NCBI GenBank assembly: GCA_040400005.1
Contig: JBBARC010000070.1
Coordinates: 1-9,960 of the forward strand
Direction: 5' to 3'
From: JBBARC01 sp040400005
Lineage (GTDB): Bacteria; Pseudomonadota; Alphaproteobacteria; Acetobacterales; Acetobacteraceae
Length of the DNA stretch: 9,960 nt
Within the stretch, counting starts at the first letter, position 1. Each line of letters starts with the position of its first letter. The position numbers and the translations under genes were made by a program. Shown piece by piece: positions 1 through 6,267 of this stretch. The notes under the pieces were generated by a model that had not been told where the DNA came from, ran no database searches, and saw only the letters and a list, made by a program, of their open reading frames with translations.

Positions 1-46
1 CCAGGTGCCCGGTCTAAAGTGTTACCAACGTGCCCGGTTGTAGACC
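1..46. repeat. Short direct repeat, possible insertion-sequence end
   Basis: The octamer TGCCCGGT occurs at 6-13 and again at 31-38, each preceded by CCA, so two imperfect units of about 25 bases sit side by side at the window edge. Tandem units of this kind, with GTGTTACC between CCCGG blocks, resemble the terminal repeats that DDE transposases bind at the ends of some insertion sequences. No transposase coding sequence is visible because the window starts here. That it is an IS end is inference; only the repeat itself is seen. Confidence 0.3.
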
Positions 47-60
47 TTAGAACCCCCTAC

Positions 61-129
61 TTGGGTTTGGGAGGGGGCCAGCACAATGCGTTGCCCGGAT
101 GGTGTCGGCCCCCTTCCCCCCAAACCCAA
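61..129. repeat. Long interrupted inverted repeat (hairpin)
   Basis: The arm at 61-79 pairs with the arm at 107-129: 11 base pairs (TTGGGTTTGGG) plus 7 base pairs (GGGGGCC), interrupted by a bulge of one base (A72) against five (114-118). The loop is 80-106. There is no T-tract after either side, so it is not a standard intrinsic terminator. It could be a dispersed intergenic repeat or the remnant of a mobile-element terminus. No coding potential is evident here. Confidence 0.5.
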
Positions 130-140
130 CTAAATGGATT

Positions 141-190
141 TTAAAGGCGAGCCTTTAATGGGGGTCGAGGGGGCAAAGCCCCTCGCCTTT
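141..190. repeat. Nested palindromes in the Lrp-gene upstream region
   Basis: Three overlapping inverted repeats occupy 50 bases. TTAAAGGC/GCCTTTAA (141-148 and 151-158) is a perfect palindrome with a 2-base centre. CGAGGGG/CCCCTCG (166-172 and 179-185) is a hairpin with a 6-base loop. AAAGGCGAG (143-151) also pairs perfectly with CTCGCCTTT (182-190). The structures are mutually exclusive, so the strand could switch folds. I read this as a dispersed intergenic repeat; a regulatory role for the gene at 273 is possible but nothing in the sequence proves it. Confidence 0.45.
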
Positions 191-272
191 CTTACCTTAA
201 CGCACACTCCCCCAAGCCCCGTGCGGTTTCGCCCTTCCGCTGCGGCGCGTGGGGTCATAATGTTGCGCGTAG

Positions 273-782
273 ATGAGCAAAAACCTGCAAACCGATCCCC
301 ATCTTGTGTCTGGCAACACTGAGCCGGCTGAGATTGACGCGATTGACCGCCGCATTCTGATTGAGCTTCAGGGTGATGGGCGGATGACCAACGTTGAGCT
401 TGCCCGGCGGGCCGGGATATCGGCGCCGCCGTGTTTGCGCAGGTTAAGGCGGTTGGAGGAGAGCGGCATTATTCGCGGCTACCATGCTGATACCGACCCG
501 CAGAAACTTGGGTTTCAGATTACATTTTTTGTGATTGTCGGGCTGGAAAGCCAGAAGGAAGCGGCGTTGACGGCGTTTGAGACGATGATTGGCACGTGGC
601 CGGAGGTGCGGGAGTGTCATATGATCCGCGGTGGCGGTGATTTTTTGCTGCGCATGGTGGCGCATGACACGCTGGACGAAAACGCGTTGACCCGGCGGCT
701 GACCGAGGCTGCGGGCGTTGCCCGGATACAGACGTTGCAGACCATTCGCACCAGCCGGGCGCTGGCGGGCGTGCCGCTCTGA
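273..782 (+). CDS. Lrp/AsnC-family transcriptional regulator
   Basis: The 169-residue product has the two-domain plan of the Lrp/AsnC (feast/famine) family. An N-terminal winged helix-turn-helix spans about residues 22-72, with IDRRILIELQGDGR, then NVELARRAGIS and the recognition helix APPCLRRLRRLEESGIIRGY. A C-terminal ligand-sensing RAM domain spans about 80-160, with the GGGDFLLRM strand near 120-128. Members bind amino acids or related metabolites, form dimers or octamers, and activate or repress transport and catabolic genes; the effector cannot be read from sequence. The N-terminal 20 residues before the HTH are longer than usual. The ATG at 273 has no clear Shine-Dalgarno, and a CATAAT -10-like hexamer at 256-261 would give a very short or absent leader, so leaderless translation is possible. 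The next plus-strand gene begins about 300 bases on, so a shared operon is unproven. Confidence 0.93.
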   Translation: MSKNLQTDPHLVSGNTEPAEIDAIDRRILIELQGDGRMTNVELARRAGISAPPCLRRLRRLEESGIIRGYHADTDPQKLGFQITFFVIVGLESQKEAALTAFETMIGTWPEVRECHMIRGGGDFLLRMVAHDTLDENALTRRLTEAAGVARIQTLQTIRTSRALAGVPL

Positions 783-1087
783 CCCCGTCTGGGTCGGGCA
801 CGGACGGTAAGGACACCTCCGGCGGCGGCGATGAACCGGTGGCTGATGCGGGCGGGCCGGGCGATGACACCAGCGCCGAGGATCAGATCCGCCGGTTTTA
901 TCCGTTATCCAAGCACCCGCCGTTGCGCGGTAATATGTATGTGCCGGGGCGGCGGCGGCGGCGTTCGGGGGCGGTAAAATATGCGCCGCCCGAGGTTTCG
1001 CGTCATCGCGGGCACGATGGCGACCGCGCGGCGCAGGGTGACGCTACGGCCGTCGCCCCTAGGCCGGCCAAAGCGGCGCGGCGCGAG
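783..1087. other. Region without a convincing gene
   Basis: The glycosyltransferase reading frame stays open back to a GTG at 839. The roughly 83 residues it would add are low-complexity and Arg/Gly/Ala-rich (GRRRRRSGAVK, RPAKAARRE) and precede the first membrane helix, where GT39 enzymes normally have only a short cytoplasmic tail. A 48-codon frame from the ATG at 831 to a stop near 977 is also Gly/Arg-rich and resembles nothing I know. I see no RNA gene, no clear promoter (TAATAT at 931-936 lacks a matching -35) and no terminator. The region is either leader sequence or an unusual cytoplasmic extension. Confidence 0.5.
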
Positions 1088-2596
1088 ATGCATTTTGTGC
1101 GCGACAAGCGCGGCCATAGTGCGGCGCGGCACTGGCAGCGCTGGTCGATGCCGGGGTTGCTGTTTGTGGTTACCTTGGCGCGCTTGCTGGTGGCAGCCCA
1201 AACCCCATTGTCGCCGGATGAGGCGTATTACTGGGTGTGGTCGAAGGCGCTGGCGGCGGGCTACCCCGATCATCCGCCGATGGTGGCGTTGTGGATTAAG
1301 CTGGGCACGTTGATTGCGGGGGAAACGCCGCTGGGGGTGCGCCTGTTGGGGCCGTTTGCCGCGGCTTTGGGCACCTGGTTGATGATGCGGGCGGCGCAGG
1401 ATTTATCCCCCAACCTGGGCCGGGCGGGGCGGGCGGCGGTGATTGCGCCGGTTTTGCTGAACGCCACGCTGGCAGTGAATGCCGGCGCGGTGATCATGAC
1501 CCCGGATACGCCGTTGTTGCTGTTCTGGATGGCGGCACTGGCCGCCCTGGCGCGGCTGATTGCCACGGGCAACGGCGCCTGGTGGCTGGGGTTTGGGGTG
1601 GCGTTGGGGTTGGCTTTGGCCAGCAAATATACCGCCGTACTGGGCGGGGTTGGGGTTTTGCTGTGGCTGGTGCTGGTGCCGGCGATGCGGCCGCAGTTGC
1701 GCACCCGCGCGCCGTATGTGGCGGCGGCGTTGGCCGCGCTGATTTTTGCCCCGGTGCTGCTGTGGAATGCCGATCACGGCTGGGTCAGTTTTGTGCGCCA
1801 GGGCGGGCGCTTGGGCGATTTTGCGGTGGCCCGCGCGCCGCAATACGTGGCTGAATTGGTGGCGGGCCAAATTGGCTTGGCAACGCCGCTGATTTTTGTT
1901 TTGTTTGGTGCGGGCTTGGCTTGGGTCGCCCGGCGCGCGCGTACCGACCCCGCTTCCGGCCTGCTGGCGTGTGTGACGTTGGTGCCGCTGGTGGTGTTTG
2001 CCCAGCACGCGCTGGGCGCACGGGTGCAGGCGAATTGGCCGGTGATGCTTTACCCCGGCCTCGCCCTGGCCGCCGCGGTGCAAGGGGCCCGGCAATGGCG
2101 GGGGGCTGTATTGGTGGGGGGCGTGATCAGTGCGGTGGTGCTGTTACAGGCGGCATTTGCGCCGCTGCGCCTGCCGCCGGTGGCAAGCTTGGCACGTTTG
2201 GGCGGCTGGAACCGGTTGGCGGTGTCCATCCATGTATTATCTGGCGGTTTAGGGAGCAGTTTTGTTGCAGCCGACGAATATGGGCTGGCATCCGAACTGG
2301 CGTTTCACCTGGGCGCCCCGGTATCGGCGGTGGAACCACGCTGGCGGCATTTCGATCTAGCCCGGGCGCCGCTGGATATTGGCAGCGGGCTGCTGGTGAT
2401 CAGCAACCGGCGCCAGGAATTACCCGATCCGGCGGTGTGGGGCCATGCCGAGATGGTGTTGCGGCTGGAACGCCGCGCTTACGGGCATGTGGCGGAAAGC
2501 TACCGCGTGTATCGGGTAACCCCGCCGCAACAGATCAGTGATGCGGCTTTATTGCCGCCCAGGGCCGTTTCAGTGGGGTTGGGTTACGATAGGTAA
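1088..2596 (+). CDS. GT39-family (ArnT/PMT-like) membrane glycosyltransferase
   Basis: The product (502 residues from ATG 1088; 585 from GTG 839) is a multi-pass inner-membrane protein of the GT39/PMT_2 superfamily. After the first hydrophobic helix (LLFVVTLARLLVAA) comes the hallmark acidic motif SPDEAYYWVWSKALAAGYPD followed by HPPM. This periplasmic loop in ArnT and protein O-mannosyltransferases holds the catalytic Asp-Glu pair. Ala/Leu/Val-rich helices follow to about base 2200, then a soluble periplasmic C-terminal part. Such enzymes move a sugar from a polyprenyl-phosphate donor to lipid A, another envelope glycolipid or a protein; donor and acceptor cannot be told here. The start is uncertain: neither 839, 1088 nor ATG 1148 has a good Shine-Dalgarno. 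I chose 1088 because it leaves a family-like short tail before helix 1. No lipid A or undecaprenyl-sugar gene lies alongside. Confidence 0.85.
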   Translation: MHFVRDKRGHSAARHWQRWSMPGLLFVVTLARLLVAAQTPLSPDEAYYWVWSKALAAGYPDHPPMVALWIKLGTLIAGETPLGVRLLGPFAAALGTWLMMRAAQDLSPNLGRAGRAAVIAPVLLNATLAVNAGAVIMTPDTPLLLFWMAALAALARLIATGNGAWWLGFGVALGLALASKYTAVLGGVGVLLWLVLVPAMRPQLRTRAPYVAAALAALIFAPVLLWNADHGWVSFVRQGGRLGDFAVARAPQYVAELVAGQIGLATPLIFVLFGAGLAWVARRARTDPASGLLACVTLVPLVVFAQHALGARVQANWPVMLYPGLALAAAVQGARQWRGAVLVGGVISAVVLLQAAFAPLRLPPVASLARLGGWNRLAVSIHVLSGGLGSSFVAADEYGLASELAFHLGAPVSAVEPRWRHFDLARAPLDIGSGLLVISNRRQELPDPAVWGHAEMVLRLERRAYGHVAESYRVYRVTPPQQISDAALLPPRAVSVGLGYDR

Positions 2597-2605
2597 CCTA
2601 ACCCC
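2575..2605. terminator. Stem-loop between convergent genes
   Basis: GGGGTTGGGTTAC (2575-2587) pairs with GTAACCTAACCCC (2593-2605) over 13 positions with a single G-T wobble, around the 5-base loop GATAG. It overlaps the stop codon of the glycosyltransferase gene and sits 14 bases before the 3' end of ccrM. That position suits a bidirectional terminator for the convergent pair. No U-tract follows on either strand, so it may act by another route or only protect the 3' ends. Confidence 0.55.
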
Positions 2606-2618
2606 AAAATGCCGCTAT

Positions 2619-3698
2619 TTAGGTGGCAATATCTGGCGTGCGGAACACATCGATCGGCACCTGTGCGCCATTGCGCGCGACATACCAAAAGGTCCAGCCA
2701 TTGCAACTCGGGGCATTGGTCACCGCCGCCCCAACTTGGTGGATCGATCCGCGATACGGGCCGGCGGATATGGTGCCATCGGCATTGACCACGGCGGCAA
2801 GCTTGCCGGCACGATCGGCAAGCATTGTGCCGGCCGGCACCAGCCCGCGTTCCACCAGCGACCCAAACGGCACCCGCGGCGCATCGCGTTTGCTTGGAGT
2901 TGGGTCCACCGTGCCGGTGGGGGCCGGGCGCTGGCGGCGGATGCGGCCCCAGGCGGCTTCCACGTACGCCGGGTGGCGTTCGATGCCGATAAAATGGCGG
3001 TGCAGATACTTGGCCACCGCCGCCGTGGTGCCGGTACCTAGGAACGGGTCGAGCACCACATCGCCGGGCGACGTGCTGGACAGCATCACCCGGTGCAACA
3101 GGGCTTCGGGCTTTTGCGTGGGGTGCAGCTTTAACCCGTGTTCGTTTTTCATGCGCTCTTCGCCGGTGCACAGCGGAAACAGCCAGTCGCTGCGCATCTG
3201 CAGATCGTCGTTCAGCGCCTTCATGGCGGCGTAGTTAAAGCGATAGCGGCTATCGGGCTGGCGCGCCGCCCAGATCATGGTTTCGTGCGCGTTGGTAAAA
3301 CGCCGGCCACGGAAATTGGGCATGGGATTGGATTTGCGCCAGATCACATCGTTGAGGATCCAAAACCCGAGATCCTGCAGGATGGTGCCGATGCGGAAAA
3401 TATTGTGGTAGCTGCCGATCACCCAAATGGTGCCATCCTTGCGCAGCAGGCGGCGCGCTTCCAGCAGCCAATCGCGGGTGAAGGCATCGTAGGCGGCGAA
3501 ATCGGTAAAGCGGTCCCAATCTTCATCGACACCATCGACCAGGCTATCATCTGGTCTGCGCAATTCGCCCCGCAGTTGCAGATTATAGGGGGGGTCTGCG
3601 AAGATGCAGTGTATAGATGCGCTGGGCAACATGCGCATCATCTGCACACAGTCACCCCGCAAAATCTGGTCCAGCGGAAGGTCGCGCGAAATGTCCAA
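2619..3698 (-). CDS. ccrM: CcrM-type GANTC adenine DNA methyltransferase
   Basis: This is a beta-class N6-adenine methyltransferase closely matching Caulobacter CcrM. With a TTG start at 3698 it has 359 residues, about the length of Caulobacter CcrM (358). The catalytic DPPY lies at residues 35-38, followed by NLQLRGELRRPDDSLVD. Target-recognition segments include WVIGSYHNIFRIGT, WRKSNPMPNFRGRRF and MRSDW; HPTQKP is at 192-197 and the SAM-binding DPFLGTGTT near 217-225. The C-terminal RAMA-type domain (about 270-355) has VPFGSLVERG, GSIHQVG and CNGWTFWYV. CcrM methylates GANTC after replication and couples methylation state to cell-cycle transcription. The frame stays open upstream to 3953, but that extension lies antisense to fdhD and has no homology. 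No ATG or GTG fits; TTG 3698 preserves family length and has a weak GGGA upstream. No companion restriction enzyme is present, as expected for an orphan methylase. Confidence 0.93.
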   Translation of the reverse strand: MDISRDLPLDQILRGDCVQMMRMLPSASIHCIFADPPYNLQLRGELRRPDDSLVDGVDEDWDRFTDFAAYDAFTRDWLLEARRLLRKDGTIWVIGSYHNIFRIGTILQDLGFWILNDVIWRKSNPMPNFRGRRFTNAHETMIWAARQPDSRYRFNYAAMKALNDDLQMRSDWLFPLCTGEERMKNEHGLKLHPTQKPEALLHRVMLSSTSPGDVVLDPFLGTGTTAAVAKYLHRHFIGIERHPAYVEAAWGRIRRQRPAPTGTVDPTPSKRDAPRVPFGSLVERGLVPAGTMLADRAGKLAAVVNADGTISAGPYRGSIHQVGAAVTNAPSCNGWTFWYVARNGAQVPIDVFRTPDIAT

Positions 3699-3779
3699 AA
3701 TAGTCCCGGCTGGAGGGGGGGGGCGAGAGCCTGACCGTAGCCTGCGGGCCGGAAGCCGCGTCAACCGCGCAGGCTGGGG
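3699..3779. promoter_or_regulatory. Divergent ccrM-fdhD intergenic region with G9 tract
   Basis: These 81 bases should contain the promoters of both ccrM (minus) and fdhD (plus), but I see no convincing -35/-10 pair for either. A run of nine G residues lies at 3715-3723, about 17 bases upstream of the proposed ccrM TTG. No GANTC site occurs here, so methylation feedback of the kind described for the Caulobacter ccrM promoter is not evident from this segment. Confidence 0.35.
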
Positions 3780-4640
3780 GTGTTGTACCAGAACTGCGGT
3801 TGGGCCGCGGTGGCGGTGATGGTGGCCGATACCAGTTTTGCGGCAACATGCCTGGCGCCGATGCGCAAAGTTGGCGCCGGCGGTGATTTGCCCGGGGTAC
3901 GCCTGCTGGCGGAGGAAGCCGCGGTTGCCATCACGTTTAACCATGCAACCCACGCGGTGATGCTGGCAACACCTGCCGACCTTGCCGATTTCGCCATTGG
4001 TTTTAGCCTGGCCGAGGGGATTATTGCCGATGCTGGCGAGATTTTGGGTCTGGAGATTGTCGGCGTTGCCGGCGGGATCGAGGCGCGGGTAACCCTGGCA
4101 TCAGATCGGGCGGCCATGCTGAGTGATCGCCAGCGCCGCATGGCGGGGGCATCGGGCTGTGGTCTGTGCGGCGTCGAAAGTTTGAGCGCCGCCTTGCCTG
4201 CGTTGCCGAAACTGCCTGTGGGCGAGGTTTTTAGCGCTGCCCAAGTGATGGCAGCGATGGCGGCGATGCACCCGGCACAGGTATTAAACCGGCAAACCCA
4301 CGCGGTGCATGCGGCCGGGCTTTGGCAGGCGGAGGCGGGGCTTACCGTGCTGCGCGAAGATATTGGCCGGCATAATGCGCTAGATAAACTGCGCGGTGCA
4401 CTGGCCCAATTACCGGCCAATGGGGCGGGTATGGTGGGCGGCGGCATTGTGACGCTAACCAGCCGGGTATCGATTGAACTGGTGCAAAAAGCGGCCCGCA
4501 TGGGGGCGCCGCTGCTGGCGGCGATGTCGGCCCCCACCGCGCATGCGGTGCGCCTGGCCGATGCCTGCGGCATGACCCTGGTGGCGGTGGCCCGTGATGA
4601 CGGGTTTGAGGTGTTTTGCGGGTTTGCCCGGATCACCTGA
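3780..4640 (+). CDS. fdhD: Formate dehydrogenase accessory sulfurtransferase FdhD
   Basis: FdhD passes sulfur from a cysteine desulfurase to the molybdenum cofactor of formate dehydrogenase, which the enzyme needs for activity; it acts in the cytoplasm. The 286-residue frame has the family core: FAIGFSLAEGII (71-82), the essential CxxC loop GCGLCG (Cys127 and Cys130), THAVHAAGLW (173-182), REDIGRHNALDK (202-213) and SRVSIELVQKAAR (228-240). GTG 3780 has an AGG six bases upstream. ATG 3819 or ATG 3861 (residue 28, just before the aligned core) would also give complete proteins, and the first 27 residues look unconserved. It starts 82 bases from ccrM and runs the other way. No formate dehydrogenase gene is in the window, so its client is elsewhere in the genome. 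Family assignment is firm; the start is not. Confidence 0.93.
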   Translation: MLYQNCGWAAVAVMVADTSFAATCLAPMRKVGAGGDLPGVRLLAEEAAVAITFNHATHAVMLATPADLADFAIGFSLAEGIIADAGEILGLEIVGVAGGIEARVTLASDRAAMLSDRQRRMAGASGCGLCGVESLSAALPALPKLPVGEVFSAAQVMAAMAAMHPAQVLNRQTHAVHAAGLWQAEAGLTVLREDIGRHNALDKLRGALAQLPANGAGMVGGGIVTLTSRVSIELVQKAARMGAPLLAAMSAPTAHAVRLADACGMTLVAVARDDGFEVFCGFARIT

Positions 4641-4740
4641 TCAAGCCCGTCCCCAGCCTAGCGTATAAGTATATTCCGTAACGGCCGCGTAGTGTTCCGC
4701 CTGCTGATTTGGCCGCACCGCCACCCCATGTTGAAGATGC

Positions 4741-4788
4741 CTGATCTATATCAAGGCGTTATTGTGGCGCGCGCCTACAACACCACGA
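4741..4788 (+). promoter_or_regulatory. FNR-type box and class II promoter for the cytochrome gene
   Basis: CTGAT-CTAT-ATCAA at 4741-4754 matches the FNR/Anr consensus TTGAT-N4-ATCAA at nine of ten positions (first base C instead of T). A TACAAC hexamer at 4776-4781 fits a -10 element and would place the transcription start near 4788. The box centre (4747.5) is then about 41 bases upstream, the usual distance for an FNR-activated class II promoter. The target is the cytochrome-porin gene at 4832. Expression under low oxygen is inferred from this geometry. Confidence 0.65.
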
Positions 4789-4831
4789 CCGCGCGCGCGC
4801 TTTTCAGTGCGGCAAGCAGGGGGTTTGGGTT

Positions 4832-6214
4832 ATGCGCAACACGAATGATCGGCGCCAGGGCGTAGGTAGGCTTGCATTGCTGGCGGGTGCCGCCGTGATC
4901 TGGCCATTACTGCCCCATGCGGCCCACGCGGTGCCAGCGTTTGCCGGCCAAACCGGCCTGCCGTGCACCGCCTGTCATGTTGGCGGTTTCGGCCCGCAGC
5001 TAACCCCGATTGGCCGCACCTTTAAGATTGAAGGTTATACCGCCAGCGGTGGCGAAGGGTTTGCATCCCAAATGCCGATTTCGGCGATGACGTTGACATC
5101 CTACACCAACACCGATCGCAATCAGCCAGGGCCGGCATCCGAACATTACGGGTCTAACGGCAATATCGCGATGGACCAGATCAGTGTGTTTTTGGCCGGC
5201 CGCGTGGGTGATCATGTCGGTGGTTTGATACAGGGCACGTTTGACGGCATCGCCAGCCAAAGCTTTGTTGATAACGCCGATGTGCGGCTGGTGAGCACCA
5301 CCAATGCCTTTGGGGTGAATAGTGATATCGGAATTTCGCTGAATAATTCGCCGGGTTTGTCTGATCCTTACAATTCAACCTACCCCTGGGGCTTTAACTT
5401 TGTTGGTTCCGCCCTGGCACCCGGTGGTAATGCCGGCACCTTGCTGGGTGGCAGTTTGGCCGGCAACAGCCTGGGCGTGAATGCCTATGCCTATGTTGAT
5501 CAGCAATTTTATATCGATTTCGGTTTGTATGATACCATGGCACCGGGGTTGATGAAGGTGATCGGCCAAGCCTACGGACCAGGATCGGTGACCGCACCGG
5601 CACCTTACGCGCGTGCCGCCTGGGAATGGGCGTTTGGCGATAGTAATGCCCATCTGGGGGCGACGATTTTCAATGCGCGGTTTAACCCGGCGATTGATGT
5701 GCGCAGCGCCGATGGCTCGCAAGGCCACGATAATTTCACCGATTATTCGGTTGATGCCGGCTACCAGTATTTGGTCGATAAACATTCCGCCACCATGGAT
5801 ATGCGGCTGAACCACGAAGACCAAAGCTTAGAAGGCAGCGTGCCGAGCCATCCGAACGGGCAGTTGAACGAGTTTCGCGCAACATCGACTTACTATTACG
5901 AAAACACCTACGGCTTTACCGCCAGCTGGGATAGTTTGTTTGGTGGCAAGAACGATGCGCTGTACAATACCGGTGCCAGTGACGCCAGCGGCAGTATTAA
6001 TGGATCGCCCGATACTAACGGGCTGACGCTGGAGGCTGATTACGTGCCGTTTGGTAAAGATGGCTCGTTGTGGGCGCCCTGGGCCAATTTGAAATTTGGT
6101 TTGCAGTACACGATGTACACCAAATTCAACGGCAGCGGCACCAATTACGATGGGTTCGGGCGCAATGCGTCGGATAACAACACGCTGTATCTGTTCGCCT
6201 GGACCATTTTCTAG
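4832..6214 (+). CDS. Cyc2-like monoheme cytochrome c-outer membrane beta-barrel fusion
   Basis: The 460-residue product begins with a signal peptide (charged MRNTNDRRQG, hydrophobic VGRLALLAGAAVIWPLL, cleavage likely after AHA33). One heme c site follows at once: CTACH (45-49) in GLPCTACHVGGFGPQLTPIG, then GRTFKIEGYT (61-70). The rest, about residues 75-460, alternates polar and aromatic strands with Asn/Gly/Asp-rich turns and ends in LYLFAWTIF, a C-terminal aromatic outer-membrane insertion signal. A short N-terminal heme segment, a GRxFKxxGY element and a porin-like barrel form the architecture of Cyc2 cytochrome-porins, which take electrons from extracellular Fe(II) in iron oxidisers. ATG 4832 has a good AGGGGG Shine-Dalgarno at 4818-4823, and an FNR-type box lies upstream. 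No periplasmic cytochrome partner lies next to it. Fusion architecture is clear; iron oxidation is inference, and other outer-surface electron transfer is possible. Confidence 0.8.
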   Translation: MRNTNDRRQGVGRLALLAGAAVIWPLLPHAAHAVPAFAGQTGLPCTACHVGGFGPQLTPIGRTFKIEGYTASGGEGFASQMPISAMTLTSYTNTDRNQPGPASEHYGSNGNIAMDQISVFLAGRVGDHVGGLIQGTFDGIASQSFVDNADVRLVSTTNAFGVNSDIGISLNNSPGLSDPYNSTYPWGFNFVGSALAPGGNAGTLLGGSLAGNSLGVNAYAYVDQQFYIDFGLYDTMAPGLMKVIGQAYGPGSVTAPAPYARAAWEWAFGDSNAHLGATIFNARFNPAIDVRSADGSQGHDNFTDYSVDAGYQYLVDKHSATMDMRLNHEDQSLEGSVPSHPNGQLNEFRATSTYYYENTYGFTASWDSLFGGKNDALYNTGASDASGSINGSPDTNGLTLEADYVPFGKDGSLWAPWANLKFGLQYTMYTKFNGSGTNYDGFGRNASDNNTLYLFAWTIF

Positions 6215-6231
6215 GTTTGCGTCTAGCCTAA

Positions 6232-6267
6232 CTTCTGGGTTGCCTTCTGGGTTGCCTTCTGGGCCAC
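6232..6267 (+). repeat. 12-base tandem repeat, about 2.6 copies
   Basis: CTTCTGGGTTGC occurs twice exactly (6232-6243 and 6244-6255), and a third unit (6256-6267) keeps CTTCTGGG and then diverges. It begins 17 bases after the cytochrome stop codon and is in frame with the truncated repeat-protein fragment, where it reads LLGC-LLGC-LLGH. It looks like slippage amplification at or near a recombination junction. Confidence 0.75.

Noticed and set aside
831..977. 48-codon frame starting MNRWLMRAGRAM
   Set aside because: It has no ribosome site, ends in a Gly/Arg run, and resembles no known small protein.
981..2541. Long alternative frames on both strands inside the glycosyltransferase gene
   Set aside because: They are Gly/Arg/Pro-rich products of high-GC shadow frames and have no family motifs; the GT39 frame carries the conserved DEAYYW and HPPM motifs and the membrane helices.
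3699..3953. Upstream extension of the ccrM frame to 3953 (444 residues)
   Set aside because: It is antisense to the well-supported fdhD gene, has no similarity to CcrM N-termini, and would exceed the family length by 85 residues.
3761..4636. 291-residue minus-strand frame opposite fdhD
   Set aside because: It is Ser/Ala/Pro-rich and without motifs, typical of the antisense of a high-GC gene; the plus strand has all FdhD motifs.
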